DNA from: Zopfochytrium polystomum
Taxonomy: Eukaryota > Chytridiomycota > Chytridiomycetes > Chytridiales > Chytridiaceae
NCBI GenBank assembly: GCA_025765615.1
Contig: JAIVFJ010000296.1
Location: forward strand, 1-64,000
DNA length: 64,000 bases
Reading direction: 5' to 3'
Shown here: positions 32,858 to 43,721 of the stretch, in pieces
How the letters are laid out: every line of letters begins with the position of its first letter
Position numbering within the stretch: the first letter of the stretch is position 1
Notes under the pieces: model-generated
What the model was told of the DNA's origin: nothing
The model's database searches: none
The model's input: only the letters and a program-made list of their open reading frames with translations
Translations under genes and position numbers: made by a program

Positions 32858-35800
32858 GTGTTTCTACTGTGGCTCCAAGGAGCATGCTGTCAAGGACTGC
32901 CCAAGGAAGAAGCACCCAAACTCCCAGGTCCAGGCTCACTGAGGGGCAATTCCCTGGACCCTCCTCCAAGCTGCCCCTGTTTCATCACCACCACCAGCAC
33001 CACAAACACCTCAGATTCCAAGCCCCACCAACTCACCATGGATGTCAAGATTCAACTCTCACCCAAGTCAACCATCACAACCAAGGCCCTTATCGACTCT
33101 GGATCATCCTGCAACATCATTGATGCCACCCTTGCCAAGTCTTGTGCCATTCCCACCATCAAGAAATCCACACCCCTCAAGGTCCACTTTGCCAATCATG
33201 CTCTGTTCAAGGAAATCAGCCACGAAACCAAGCTAAACCTCCACATCCAAGACTTTCCACCATCCATGGTCAACCTGGAAGTATTGGATCTTGGCTCACC
33301 CACATTCTCTGTCATCCTGGGATTACCATGGCTGCAAGCCCAGAACCCTGCCATTGATTGGGTCACTGGTCAAGTCCAACCTCCACCAATTGGAACAGTC
33401 ACCCAAAACTCAAGTCAAGCCACCAAGTCTCATGCTCTCAAGCCCTTGATTCAAGATTCACAGCCAGCCAAGACTCAAGTTCCACAGTTCACAGTTCACA
33501 GTCAAGATTCAAGTAGAGCTCATAGAGCTCACAGTCATGGCCAAGACTCTAGTTCACAGAACCCACAGTCAAGGATTCAAGTACCACAGTTCACAGTCCA
33601 CATTCAAGATTCAAGTTCCACAGCTCACAGTCTTTGCCAAGAACAGAACTCTCAGTCAAAGATTCAAGAATCACAGTTCCCAGTCAAGAATTCATGCACC
33701 ACTGCTGAAGAGCACAGGAACTTGGACCCATCAGACCTTTTGCTGGCATCCAAGCTACCAAAAGAATATCTCCCTTATGCTGATGTGTTTTCCAAGACCA
33801 AGGCAGACCTGCTACCAGCTCAGAGGCCTTATGACTGTGAAATCCCACTCAAGGATGAAACTTGCAGCCCACCTTTCAAGCCACTGTACCACCTCTCTCC
33901 ACCAGAAGCCAAGGCCCTCCAAGAATACATTGAAGAAATGCTGAACAAGGGATTCATCCAACCTTCCAAGTCACCAGCTGGAGCTCCCATCTTTTTTGTC
34001 AAGAAGAAGGATGGGGGGCTGAGACCCTGCGTGGACTACAGAGATCTCAATGAGATGACAGTCAAGAACCGCTATCCACTGCCTCTCATCTCTGAATTAC
34101 TGGACAAACTGAGCCATGCAAGGATATTTTCCAAGATTGACCTCAGAGGTGCCTACAATTTGGTCAGAATTAAGCCCCAGGATCAATGGAAGACTGCCTT
34201 CAGATGCAAATACGGTCACTTTGAGTACTTGGTTATGCCCTTTGGACTTACCAATGCTCCAGCTATTTTCCAAGGCATGATGAATGACATCTTCAGGGAT
34301 ATTCTGGACCTTTTTGTCATTGTCTACCTGGATGATATCCTGGTATTTTCATCTGACACTGCAAGCCATATGGGACATGTCAAGACTGTCTTGGAGAGAC
34401 TCAGACAGCATCACCTCTATGCAAAGCTGGAGAAGTGTGAATTCCACAAGACCTCCATTGAGTTTTTGGGGTTCATTGTGTCTGACAAAGGGATCTCCAT
34501 GGCACCAGACAAGATCCAAACTATTCTTGAATGGAAGGCTCCAAATTCCATCAAGGATGTTCAAAGCTTCCTTGGATTTTGCAACTTCTACAGAACCTTC
34601 ATTGCCAACTATTCTGCCATAGCCAAGCCTCTCACTGATCTCACCAAGAAGACCACCAAGTTTGAATGGACCCCAGCAGCAGAGCAAGCCTGGCTAGCTC
34701 TTAAGACAGCAACCACAAGTGCACCACTCCTTAAGCATGTGGATCCCTTGCTTCCCTTCACCTTGGAAACTGATGCCTCAGACTATGCCCTTGGCGCTGT
34801 TCTGTCCCAGCCAAGCTCTCAGGACCCCTCTGCTCCTCTGCATCCAGTGGCATATTATTCCAGGAAGCTGAACAGTGCTGAGTGTAACTACACAGTCCAT
34901 GACAAGGAGTTGCTTGCAATTGTGGAAGCATTCAAATTCTGGAGACACTACTTGGCTGGTTCTAAAGGCATCTCTGTCTATTCTGATCACAAGAACCTCA
35001 CCTTCTTCAGGGCAAGGAGGTTGCTCAAGCAGAGGCATGCCAGGTGGGCTGAACTGCTCTCTGAGTATGACTTTAAGCTGTGCTATTCTCCTGGCCACCT
35101 TAACACTGTGGCTGATGCCCTGTCAAGAAGAACAGACCTTGCACCTGAAGGGGGAGATGGTTTCACCCCACCATCCAAGACACACCTTTCATTGCTTCCT
35201 GACAGTGTGTGGGCCAATGCTATTTCCAAGGACCCCAAGCCTCACAAGATTCAAATCAGCCAAGAAGAGGAAAAACTTGAGATACTCAAGACAAGGCATG
35301 ATGCAGCAACAGCTGGACACCCAGGAGAGCACAAGACATATGAGCTTGTTTCCAGAGACTTCTACTGGCCAGGCATGAGGAAGTACATCAAGAACTATGT
35401 CAGCAGCTGTGAAACCTGTCAAAGAAACAAATCCAGCAGACACAAGCACTATGGACTTCTGGAGCCCCTCCCAATTGCCATCAGCCCTTGGTCATCAATA
35501 TCCATGGACTTCATTGTGAAACTGCCCCCATCCCATGGATTTGACTCTATCCTTGTTGTCATCTGCAGAAGGACAAAGTTGGCCCATTTCATCCCCTGCA
35601 CTGAGAATATAGATGCACAAGGAACAGCAGACCTGTTTTTGCAGCACATATTCAGGCTCCATGGGCTACCTCAGTCAATCGTCAGTGACAGAGGACCACA
35701 GTTCAGATCTCAATTTTGGAAAGCACTCACAGCAGCCCTTGGAATCAAGTCTCAACTGTCAACTGCTTATCACCCTCAGACTGATGGACAAACAGAAAGA

Positions 35801-36577
35801 ACAAACCAGACTCTGGAGCAGTATTTGAGGTGCTATGTCAGCTATCAACAGGATGATTGGCCCACCCTCCTTCCACTGGCAGAATTTGCTCTCAACAATT
35901 CTCTCCACTCAAGCACCCAGCTATCTCCTTTCTTTGCAACCTATGGCTTCAATCCAAGAGGAGATCTTCTGGGACAAGAGACCCTATCCAATGTCCAAGC
36001 TCCTGCTGCGGCTTCACACTTACATAAGCTCAAGATCATCAACTCCTTCCTGGACTCCACCCTGAAGCAAGCCCAAGAAGATGCCTCAAGATTTGCCAAC
36101 ACTCACAGAATGGACCATGACCTTGCTGTGGGTCAGCAAGTTTGGCTTCTGAGGAAGAACTTGCAGACCAAAAGACCAAGTCCCAAGCTAGACAACCTCA
36201 AGTTGGGTCCTTTCAAGATCTTGGAGCAAATCAATCCAGTCACCTTCAAGCTGGATCTCCCTGCATCCATGAAGATCCACCCAGTTTTCCATGTCAGCCT
36301 TTTAGAGAAGTTTGTGGCCAATTCCATTCCAGGCAGAGTTGTTCCTCCTCCTCCTCCAGTTGAGGTGGAAGGTGAAGAGGAATTTGAGGTTGAACAAATC
36401 TTGGATGCCAAGTGGTTTGGAAGGACACTCAAGTTCCTTGTCAAGTGGAAAGGTTACTCAGATGCTGACAACACCTGGGAGCCTGAGTCAAACCTCACTC
36501 ACTGCCAAGACCTTCTGCTCGAGTTCAAGACCAGGTACCCCACCAAGTTGCAGAAGAGGCCTAAAAGGGGGAGATGA
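32858..36577 (+). CDS. G2 Pol polyprotein: protease-RT-RNase H-integrase-chromodomain
   Basis: 1239-codon uninterrupted frame, -1 relative to the intact gag frame of G4, so expression may need frameshifting; no ATG is implied at 32858. Order: protease [14 protein letters not shown] (about residue 77); RT KKKDGGLRPCVDYRDLN, LVMPFGLTNAPAIFQGMMND and catalytic VIVYLDDILVFS (about 490); RNase H FTLETDASDYALGAVLSQ; integrase zinc domain ([20 protein letters not shown] ... CETCQRNK) and DDE core (SMDFIVKLPPS, SDRGPQFRSQFW, TAYHPQTDGQTER); chromodomain VEQILDAKWFGRTLKFLVKW KGYSDADNTWEPESNL near the C-terminus, predicted to target histone marks. Chromovirus order and chromodomain are diagnostic. Confidence 0.95.
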   Translation: MFLLWLQGACCQGLPKEEAPKLPGPGSLRGNSLDPPPSCPCFITTTSTTNTSDSKPHQLTMDVKIQLSPKSTITTKALIDSGSSCNIIDATLAKSCAIPTIKKSTPLKVHFANHALFKEISHETKLNLHIQDFPPSMVNLEVLDLGSPTFSVILGLPWLQAQNPAIDWVTGQVQPPPIGTVTQNSSQATKSHALKPLIQDSQPAKTQVPQFTVHSQDSSRAHRAHSHGQDSSSQNPQSRIQVPQFTVHIQDSSSTAHSLCQEQNSQSKIQESQFPVKNSCTTAEEHRNLDPSDLLLASKLPKEYLPYADVFSKTKADLLPAQRPYDCEIPLKDETCSPPFKPLYHLSPPEAKALQEYIEEMLNKGFIQPSKSPAGAPIFFVKKKDGGLRPCVDYRDLNEMTVKNRYPLPLISELLDKLSHARIFSKIDLRGAYNLVRIKPQDQWKTAFRCKYGHFEYLVMPFGLTNAPAIFQGMMNDIFRDILDLFVIVYLDDILVFSSDTASHMGHVKTVLERLRQHHLYAKLEKCEFHKTSIEFLGFIVSDKGISMAPDKIQTILEWKAPNSIKDVQSFLGFCNFYRTFIANYSAIAKPLTDLTKKTTKFEWTPAAEQAWLALKTATTSAPLLKHVDPLLPFTLETDASDYALGAVLSQPSSQDPSAPLHPVAYYSRKLNSAECNYTVHDKELLAIVEAFKFWRHYLAGSKGISVYSDHKNLTFFRARRLLKQRHARWAELLSEYDFKLCYSPGHLNTVADALSRRTDLAPEGGDGFTPPSKTHLSLLPDSVWANAISKDPKPHKIQISQEEEKLEILKTRHDAATAGHPGEHKTYELVSRDFYWPGMRKYIKNYVSSCETCQRNKSSRHKHYGLLEPLPIAISPWSSISMDFIVKLPPSHGFDSILVVICRRTKLAHFIPCTENIDAQGTADLFLQHIFRLHGLPQSIVSDRGPQFRSQFWKALTAALGIKSQLSTAYHPQTDGQTERTNQTLEQYLRCYVSYQQDDWPTLLPLAEFALNNSLHSSTQLSPFFATYGFNPRGDLLGQETLSNVQAPAAASHLHKLKIINSFLDSTLKQAQEDASRFANTHRMDHDLAVGQQVWLLRKNLQTKRPSPKLDNLKLGPFKILEQINPVTFKLDLPASMKIHPVFHVSLLEKFVANSIPGRVVPPPPPVEVEGEEEFEVEQILDAKWFGRTLKFLVKWKGYSDADNTWEPESNLTHCQDLLLEFKTRYPTKLQKRPKRGR

Positions 36578-36885
36578 TGTTATGAATCACCCTCTGGAAA
36601 CCTCTGGAACCTTCCAGAACATTCCTTCATGGAACCTTGTGGAACCTTCTGGAACCTTCTTTGCTTTCCTGACTTGTCTTGTTGTCATTGGTATCATTGG
36701 TATCATTGCATTACTAATTGCTCTTTCTGGAAGTTTCTTTGAGTCTTGACAAGGAAGACTCTCAAAAGGTATAAAAGGGGGATGGGGGACCTGTCCCATC
36801 CCTCAAGTGAATTATTGTTTCCAATACAATCATCACTCCTCTCAGTTCCTTGTCTGCCTTGTCCTGTCCTGCCCTGTTCCTGACA
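36578..36885 (+). repeat. G2 3' LTR (308 bp)
   Basis: Starts TGTTATGAATCACC right after the polypurine tract and ends CTGACA before the CCTTA duplication. Confidence 0.95.
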
Positions 36886-38220
36886 CCTTATGACTGTGAA
36901 ATCCCACTCAAGGATGAAACTTGCAGCCCACCTTTCAAGCCACTGTACCACCTCTCTCCACCAGAAGCCAAGGCCCTCCAAGAATACATTGAAGAAATGC
37001 TGAACAAGGATTCATCCAACCTTCCAAGTCACCAGCTGGAGCTCCCATCTTTTTTGTCAAGAAGAAGGATGGGGACTGAGACCCTGCGTGGACTACGGAG
37101 ATCTCAATGAGATGACAGTCAAGAACCGCTATCCACTGCCTCTCATCTCTGAATTACTGGACAAACTGAGCCATGCAAGGATATTTCCAAGATTGACCTC
37201 AGAGGTGCCTACAATTTGGTCAGAATTAATCCCCAGGATCAATGGAAGACTGCCTTCAGATGCAAATACGGTCACTTTGAGTACTTGGTCATGCCCTTTG
37301 GACTTACCAATGCTCCAGCTATTTTCCAAGGCATGATGAATGACACCTTCAGGGATATTCTGGACCTTTTTGTCATTGTCTACCTGGATGATATCCTGGT
37401 ATTTTCATCTGACACTGCAAGCCATATGGGACATGTCAAGACTGTCTTGGAGAGACTCAGACAGCATCACCTCTATGCAAAGCTGGAGAAGTGTGAATTC
37501 CACAAGACCTCCATTGAGTTTTTGGGGTTCATTGTGTCTGACAAAGGGATCTTCATGGCACCAGACAAGATCCAAACTATTCTTGAATGGAAGGCTCCAA
37601 ATTCCATCAAGGATGTTCAAAGCTTCCTTGGGTTTTGCAACTTCTACAGAACCTTCATTGCCAACTATTCTGCCATAGCCAAGCCTCTCACTGATCTCAC
37701 CAAGAAGACCACCAAGTTTGAATGGACCCCAGCAGCAGAGCAAGCCTGGCTAGCTATTAAGACAGCAACCACAAGTGCACCACTCCTTAAGCATGTGGAT
37801 CCCTTGCTTCCCTTCACCTTGGAAACTGATGCCTCAGACTATGCCCTCGGTGCTGTTCTGTCCCAGCCAAGCTCTCAGGACCCCTCTGCTCCTCTGCATC
37901 CAGTGGCATATTACTCCAGGAAGCTGAACAGTGCTGAGTGTAACTACACAGTCCATGACAAGGAGTTGCTTGCAATTGTGGAAGAATTCAAATTCTGGAG
38001 ACACTACTTGGCTGGTTAAAGGCATCTCTGTCTATTCTGATCACAAGAACCTCACCTTTTTCAGGGCAAGGAGGTTGCTCAAGCAGAGGCATGCCAGGTG
38101 GGCTGAACTGCTCTCTGAGCATGACTTTAAGCTGTGCTATTCTCCTGGCCACCTTAACACTGTGGCTGATGCCCTGTCAAGAAGAACAGACCTTGCACCT
38201 GAAGGGGGAGATGGTTTCAC
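36886..38220 (+). pseudogene. G1 pol part 2 (RT-RNase H)
   Basis: Resumes at PYDCEIPLKDETC. Compared with G2 it has single-base losses at about 37009 (GGGATTC to GGATTC), a short G-run loss at 37073, one near 37183 and a deletion at about 38017 (GGTTCTAAAGG to GGTTAAAGG). RT catalytic VIVYLDDILVFS (about 37370-37405) is intact. Cut by Copia-3 at GGTTTCAC. Confidence 0.92.
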
Positions 38221-38495
38221 TGTTGAGAATCGGAAGGAGCTGCACGCGCGGATGAGACGAAGATTCTCCCACATATATTGAGGAAGGATGACAAGAGAGG
38301 GACATCAGGGGACAGCAACGAGAAAGGAGGGTGCAATCACAAACCTGCACGCACGGATGAGACAAAGATTCTCCCACACGGCATGTGACATGGAAAATGG
38401 CATAAATAGAGAGGGAGGCATGATCAGTGTGCAGACAAACCAACTAAGAGAGCAAGAAAGAGAAAAGGAGAGAAAAGAAGGTTTAAAAGTCAACA
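38221..38495 (-). repeat. Copia-3 3' LTR (275 bp)
   Basis: Nearly identical to 43447-43721 (for example GCGCGG versus GCGTGG near position 30). A G-rich polypurine tract (GATGGGTGGGAG on the minus strand) lies just inside. Confidence 0.95.
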
Positions 38496-38514
38496 CTCCC
38501 ACCCATCAAGACGT

Positions 38515-39435
38515 TCAAGGGACAAGGAGACGTGAACGAAGCAAGGCGAACGAGTCAGTAGGAAGAGACTTCGTGAGCAGATCAGCACTCATCTCCTGAG
38601 ACCGGAGATGCTGAACGTCAATGATGTGCTCCGGCACCTTTTCGCGGATAAAATGATGGCGAATGTCAATGTGTTTGACCTGATTGGAAAGCTTCTGATT
38701 CTTGGTGACGGCAATGGCACTGCAATTATCCTTGTATATGATAGTGGGGCCATCAGATTGAGAGGCACCGAGATCAGAGAGCAGTTGGCGGAGCCAAAGG
38801 ACTTCCTGAGTGGTAGACGAAAGAGCCATGTATTCGGCTTCAAGTGTAGAGAGTGCAACAGTGGCTTGGACATGACTGCGCCAGGAGACCAGACCTCCAG
38901 CATAGACAAAACCAGTGGTGGATCGGCGATTGGAGGCACTGCCACCGAAATCAGCGTCAGAGTAGCTGTGGAGTGGCGCTCGTTGAAGATTGTTTGCAGT
39001 GGCAGCTGGTCCAGCATAGGCAAAGTGACTGAAGGACACAAGAGAGGGTGACAAGGAAGTGTAAGTAATGCCGTAGGAGAGGGTGCTGCGGAGATAGCGG
39101 AGGATTCGCTTGGCCGCAGTCCAGTCAACCTCTGTGGGGCAACTGAGTTGCCGACTAAGCCGGGCTACTGCCATGGAAATGTCTGGGCGGGTCCCCAAAG
39201 AGAGATAGAGGAGGCAGCCAATAAGCTCTGCAAAGGGTTCAGGGGTGGGAGCAGCGGAACGGTCAGGCATGTACGAAGCGTGCATGGATGTGGAGACAGA
39301 GGTGCAATCAGACATGCCAAAACGTTGGAGGATAGACTGAGCATAACCAGTTTGGTGAATACGCACGCAAGCAAGATCTGGAGACTGTGCAATCTCGATG
39401 CCAATGAAGTAGCGCAGTAGACTGAGATCTTTCAT
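38515..39435 (-). CDS. Copia-3 RT C-terminus and RNase H
   Basis: Open frame: MKDLSLLRYFIGIEIAQSPD, ELIGCLLYLSLGTRPDISMA, RNase H catalytic blocks HSYSDADFGGSASNRRSTTG, ALSTLEAEYMALSSTTQEVL, IYKDNCSAIAV and HIDIRHHFIREKV, ending LLRSRLLVP. Continues from the YVDDLLIAG catalytic box at about 39500-39520 in another frame, so it is part of a broken pol polyprotein. Confidence 0.9.
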   Translation of the reverse strand: MKDLSLLRYFIGIEIAQSPDLACVRIHQTGYAQSILQRFGMSDCTSVSTSMHASYMPDRSAAPTPEPFAELIGCLLYLSLGTRPDISMAVARLSRQLSCPTEVDWTAAKRILRYLRSTLSYGITYTSLSPSLVSFSHFAYAGPAATANNLQRAPLHSYSDADFGGSASNRRSTTGFVYAGGLVSWRSHVQATVALSTLEAEYMALSSTTQEVLWLRQLLSDLGASQSDGPTIIYKDNCSAIAVTKNQKLSNQVKHIDIRHHFIREKVPEHIIDVQHLRSQEMSADLLTKSLPTDSFALLRSRLLVP

Positions 39436-40807
39436 GCGAAAACGGGCGCTTAGGGAAGCCTTGATGGCGGAGATTTCGGCAGGGGTCGATCCGGCAATGA
39501 GAAGATCGTCAACATAGGCAACAATAAAACTCTTGAGACCAGCGCGGACACGAACTTACACACACGCATCAGCTGGCAAAGAGGTGAAACCGATGGACCG
39601 GAGACAGTCATCGAGAGTCTTGTTCCAGAGGTGGGGTGCCTGTTTCAAGCCGTAGAGGGAGCGTTTGAGCTTCCAGACATGATTGGGTTGGCCTGGGGCA
39701 ACGTGACCCTCAGGTTGCTCGATGTACACATCGCGATCAATGGGAGCGTATAGGAAGGCAGTGGTGACGTCCATGTGATGAATGAAGGGCGAGGCATTCG
39801 CTGGTGCAGACAGCAAGGACACTGCGAATGCTGGAGAGTTTTGCAGTAGGGGCAAAGATGTCATCAAAGTGGACACCTGCAACTTGCCAGTAGCCCTTAG
39901 CAACGAAGCGCGCTTTGTATCGAGTGGGACAACCGTTGGCGTCAGTCTTGATGCGGAAAACCCAGCGGGAGGGAAGGACAAGAGTGCCCTCAGGGCGCGG
40001 AACGAGGTCAGCAACGTCGTTTTCCTGACAGGACGCAAGTTCCTCTTCACAAGCAATGCGCCATAGGTCTGCATCTGGATGAGTATTGCAGGCACGAACA
40101 GTCTGTGGATCACCAGTGGGCACAGTATCCGTGAGAGATCCGACGAGACCAGGTTTGGCACATGCAAGTGCCGTTGAGGGAGGAGCCAAATACGGGGACT
40201 CCTCCCAGAGAAGGCGACTGAATGTGGTGAGTAGCCCAACAAACAGGGAGGAACCAGGATCATCAGGGATGTAGGGTTGCCCATCAGGACGTAGGTAATC
40301 TTTGAGACAGGAGTTGGGTTGGCGAGTGCGCGTAGAGCGACAGGGACCAGAAGGGGGAGGGGAACTGAGAGGAGGGAAGTTAACGTCGTAGACGGATGCC
40401 AAGTCTGGATGTGGCGGAGTTGAGGGAACAAGCGAACTGCCATCGGTCGAAGGTCGCTCCGGAGAAGGTGGAAGCGGGAAAAACGAAGGAGGAGTGGGGG
40501 CTGCTGTGGAAAGGGTATGGAGGAGCGTCATTGGGGAGCCTGGACTGGAGTCTGAGGACGCCACTTCAGCCAGCTCCGAAATGACAGCGTGGGGCACAAC
40601 ACCAGAGTCAGAGGTTGGCGACTTGGAGCGTGTTGATGTTGGTGACAGGGCCAGCTCGTCAGGGACAAGAACAGAGGGGGGGGCTGGGACTGGGGCGACT
40701 GTCGAGGAAACGGGGGCTGTGGTTGTGGTAGGACTGTGAAATGGGTAAAGCGAACTGACAGGATCGTTGGCCAGTGGGATGTGTGAGGCAGGCGCTGGTG
40801 GGCGCAA
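39436..40807 (-). pseudogene. Copia-3 reverse transcriptase region (frame-broken)
   Basis: Two overlapping frames carry RT: RWVFRIKTDANGCPTRYKAR, FVAKGYWQVAGVHFDDIFAP, HHMDVTTAFLYAPIDRDVYI, LKRSLYGLKQAPHLWNKTLD and YVDDLL. Shifts at about 39830 and 39550. Preceded by a Pro/Ser-rich integrase-RT linker. Confidence 0.88.
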
Positions 40808-42522
40808 GGAGGAGAATAAGGAGGAAAGGTTGGAGGGTAGTTGAGGGTCGGAAGAGTCAAAAATGTCTTCCCAGAAGATGACATTTTGGCTGAGGACAAC
40901 CCGGCCAGAGGAGAGACGAATGCGATATGCATTTGACTCAAGGTCGTAACTGACAAAACGACCCTTTTCAGCCTTGAGGTGAAGTTTTGAGGTGTGGTCA
41001 TCTCGAACGTGAATGACAAAAGCGACACAGCCCCATGTACGGAGATGTGAGAGGTCTGGCTTGCGACTGTGAATTTTCTCGTACGGGGACGTGCCATCAG
41101 CTGATAAGTTGCCGTCATGAAAGCTTCACCCCACAAACTGAGAGGTGCGCGGGCTGCGTGAAGCATGGAGAGGGCGCGTTCAGCCAGAGTCCGGTTCATA
41201 CGTTCTGCAACACCAATTTGACCGTGATGCGCAGCGCCAGGTGTGGAGAGTTGATGTTCAATCCCAACCTGGCGGAGGGGAAAGCGAAAATCGGACCCAA
41301 TAAACTCGGAACCGCGGTCAGAGCGGAACACTTTGAGAATGTGGCCAGTCTTCCTTTCCATTGTGGCCCTGAAATCCGCAAAGTGGGTGTATGTGGAGGC
41401 AGAGGTCAGGGACTTTTGGAAAACGGCGCAGACATAGTGGGTAGCGTCGTCGATGAAGAGGATGACGTTTTTGAAGCCACCAATTGTGGGCTGCTTACAA
41501 ACAAAACTGTCAGAGTGGACGACTTCAAGTGGAAGCGACGCACAGCGACCAACAGGTGGTAGGCGAACGTGATGGCCCTTGCCATAGATGCAACCTTCGC
41601 AGCGAAGGGGAACTGGATCTGGGGGAAGTTGGAGCTGAGTTGCCACGCGTTTGAGTATTGGGAGGCCTGGGTGACCAAGATAATGATGGAGCGTGGCATG
41701 GGTGAGAGGAGCTGCAGGTCGGTGTAAGGCAAGAACTGCTTGTTCCGCTTGATTGGGGACGTAGGCCCTTGAGCCAAGAGACCAGAGATTCTTGAGACAG
41801 CGACCGCAGCCAATATGCGTACCATTGACTGTTAGCTGGATGTGGCTATGAGAAAAAGAGACAGAGGCACCCCCAGCAGTAAGACAGTCAACTGAGACGA
41901 GATTGGCGCAGAGCTTCAGGGCAAAATAGACGCCATGAAGGTGAAGTGGAGCGAGAGATGGGTCATCAGGTGCGCATGGAAGCAGCAGTGAGAGGGAGCC
42001 TACGTGCGTGCAAAGCAGGGCTGACCCATCTGGTTGGCTAAGCTTCAGACGCGAAGGGCGAATGCTGTGGAGAAGCAACAGGTTGGATGTGAGGTGTTGG
42101 GTACAGCCGGAGTCCGCAAAAAATCCGTGTGCCCTGGCTCGGTGATGGCGTATACTGCCTGGAGTGGAGGTAGAGCAACGAGTAAAATGGCAGGACTGAA
42201 GGCTAGGAGGTACAGCAAAAACTGCAGTAGTAGCTTCGGCCAGAAATAGCCCAGCCCCAGCTGGCCGCAAAACACGAGACTGGCTTCCGTGGAAAGACGT
42301 GGAGAGTTGTACAGCGGACGAATGTGCATGGAGGTGGACAGCAGAAACCACAGCGACAATTGACAGAAAAGACGAGATTTCTGCCGAGCAAACAAGGAAC
42401 AGACAATGAAAGAAGAGGGACAGATGGAAGGAGCGAGATGTAGTAGGCAGAGGAGTACAAGTATTCTTCAACGAATGACTCTTCCAAAACAGCAGCAGAA
42501 GGGCTAATAAGCATGGCTGCAT
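40808..42522 (-). CDS. Copia-3 protease-integrase region
   Basis: Long open frame with protease FFADSGCTQHLTS (about 42130), integrase zinc domain (HHYLGHPGLPILKRVATQLQ ... CEGCIYGKGH) and core VVHSDSF, FIDDATHYVCAVF, VFRSDRGSEFIGSDFRFPLR and ERMNRTLAERALSML. Positions of D, D and E fit Copia integrase. The frame drifts after about 41050. Confidence 0.9.
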
Positions 42523-42528
42523 CTTTGG

Positions 42529-43389
42529 TCACTTTCTCTCTCTTGTCTTGGTCAGAGGCGGCGGGCGTGTGGCAGGTGCAGCGAGGATTGTGATAACGGC
42601 CACAGATCTTGCAGGTTCCCCAGCACTGGTTTGTTGGGCAGCACAGCGAGAGCGTCCAGCAGACATGCATTTTGAGCAAGATGGCGAAAGTGCAGGTAGA
42701 GCGGCAGTCGGCAGCGAGAATACTGTCATTTTCATGACGGTCTGTGCAGCGTCTTGATCACGACGAATCTTGGTGCAAATGTCAGTGAGAAGGTCGTTGC
42801 TGTTAAGCTCGCTGTTGTGCTTGATGTCAGCGTAGCTTGTCCAAGTTGAGGTGGCTGGGAGCGCCAGCATGATGAGATTGACAAGGATATCGTCGTCAAG
42901 GGGCTTGCTGGCTTTTTGCAGAACAGCTTGATCCTTCTCAAGTGAGTCAAGGCAGTTGAGGAGGGTAGTGTTGTCGTCGGCCTTCGTTTGAAACATGTGG
43001 CGACGAACGGTGCTGAGAATGTGATGATCCGACTGACTGAACTGTTTCTTGAGACGGTGCCAGATTGCAGCTGCAATTTTGAGACTACCAACTTGCTCCT
43101 GGAGTGTCGAGCTGAGAGCAAGGAGAAGAAGTTCGATTGCTTCGGCGTTGCCCTTGCGGAACTTGACTTTTTCGTCTGGAGAGAGTGTGACAGCAGCTAC
43201 GTCTTTATTGGAGGTGTCCTTGCCGGGAAAGGCGTCATGGTACTTGTTGGCATTGGTGAGGATGTCGGGATCGTCTAGCTTGTTGGCGGTGTTGGCAATG
43301 AATCGACTCCAGACTGGATAGGATGGAGAATTGGCGTCTTCGGGGTTACCTGAGAAGATTGGAAGGACGATGCGTTTAGATTCAGCCAT
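42529..43389 (-). CDS. Copia-3 Gag
   Basis: ATG 43389 (MAESKRIVLPIFSGNPEDAN). Copia Gag pattern (WSRFIANTANKLDDPDILTN, LGSLKIAAAIWHRLKKQFSQ-like block, LIMLALPATSTWTSYADIKH). The zinc knuckle CKICGRYHNPRC (about 42590) lies in a shifted frame downstream, so the frame is broken near its end. Confidence 0.88.
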   Translation of the reverse strand: MAESKRIVLPIFSGNPEDANSPSYPVWSRFIANTANKLDDPDILTNANKYHDAFPGKDTSNKDVAAVTLSPDEKVKFRKGNAEAIELLLLALSSTLQEQVGSLKIAAAIWHRLKKQFSQSDHHILSTVRRHMFQTKADDNTTLLNCLDSLEKDQAVLQKASKPLDDDILVNLIMLALPATSTWTSYADIKHNSELNSNDLLTDICTKIRRDQDAAQTVMKMTVFSLPTAALPALSPSCSKCMSAGRSRCAAQQTSAGEPARSVAVITILAAPATRPPPLTKTRERK

Positions 43390-43430
43390 TGTGTCGAGTG
43401 GTGGTGTGTGCGCGTACGGCTCAGTAGCAC

Positions 43431-43446
43431 CTTGGGTTCATAACCC
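43431..43446 (-). promoter_or_regulatory. Copia-3 primer-binding site
   Basis: Directly after the 5' LTR on the minus strand: GGGTTATGAACCCAAG. It matches, at 12 of 13 positions, the complement of the eukaryotic initiator-tRNA anticodon stem-loop (GGGCTCATAACCC), the half-tRNA primer known for Drosophila copia and Ty5. Confidence 0.65.
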
Positions 43447-43721
43447 TGTTGAGAATCGGAAGGAGCTGCACGCGTGGATGAGACGAAGATTCTCCCACAT
43501 ATATTGAGGAAGGATGACAAGAGAGGGACATCAGGGGACAGCAACGAGAAAGGAGGGTGCAATCACAAACCTGCACGCACGGATGAGACAAAGATTCTCC
43601 CACACGGCATGTGACATGGAAAATGGCATAAATAGAGAGGGAGGCATGATCAGTGTGCAGACAAACCAACTAAGAGAGCAAGAAAGAGAAAAGGAGAGAA
43701 AAGAAGGTTTAAAAGTCAACA
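43447..43721 (-). repeat. Copia-3 5' LTR (275 bp)
   Basis: Partner of 38221-38495. Ends next to the TTCAC duplication, after which G1 continues as [17 protein letters not shown]. Confidence 0.95.

Larger units (their letters stand above)
31672..36885 (+). mobile_element. Gypsy element G2 (chromovirus), nearly complete, nested in G1
   Basis: 5214 bp with two 308-bp LTRs, self-complementary PBS, gag, one 1239-codon pol frame and a polypurine tract (AAAAGGGGGAGATGA) before the 3' LTR. Flanked by CCTTA at 31667-31671 and 36886-36890; removing it rejoins G1 at AQRPYDCEIP. The LTRs differ at only a few positions by eye, so insertion is fairly recent. Confidence 0.95.
38221..43721 (-). mobile_element. 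Copia-3: Ty1/Copia retrotransposon nested in G1
   Basis: 5501 bp, minus strand, 275-bp LTRs at both ends (TGTTG...CAACA), flanked by TTCAC at 38216-38220 and 43722-43726. Gag at 43389-42529, pol 42522-38515 in protease-integrase-RT-RNase H order, typical of Copia. Frames are broken by a few indels. More GC-rich than the Gypsy copies around it. Confidence 0.95.
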
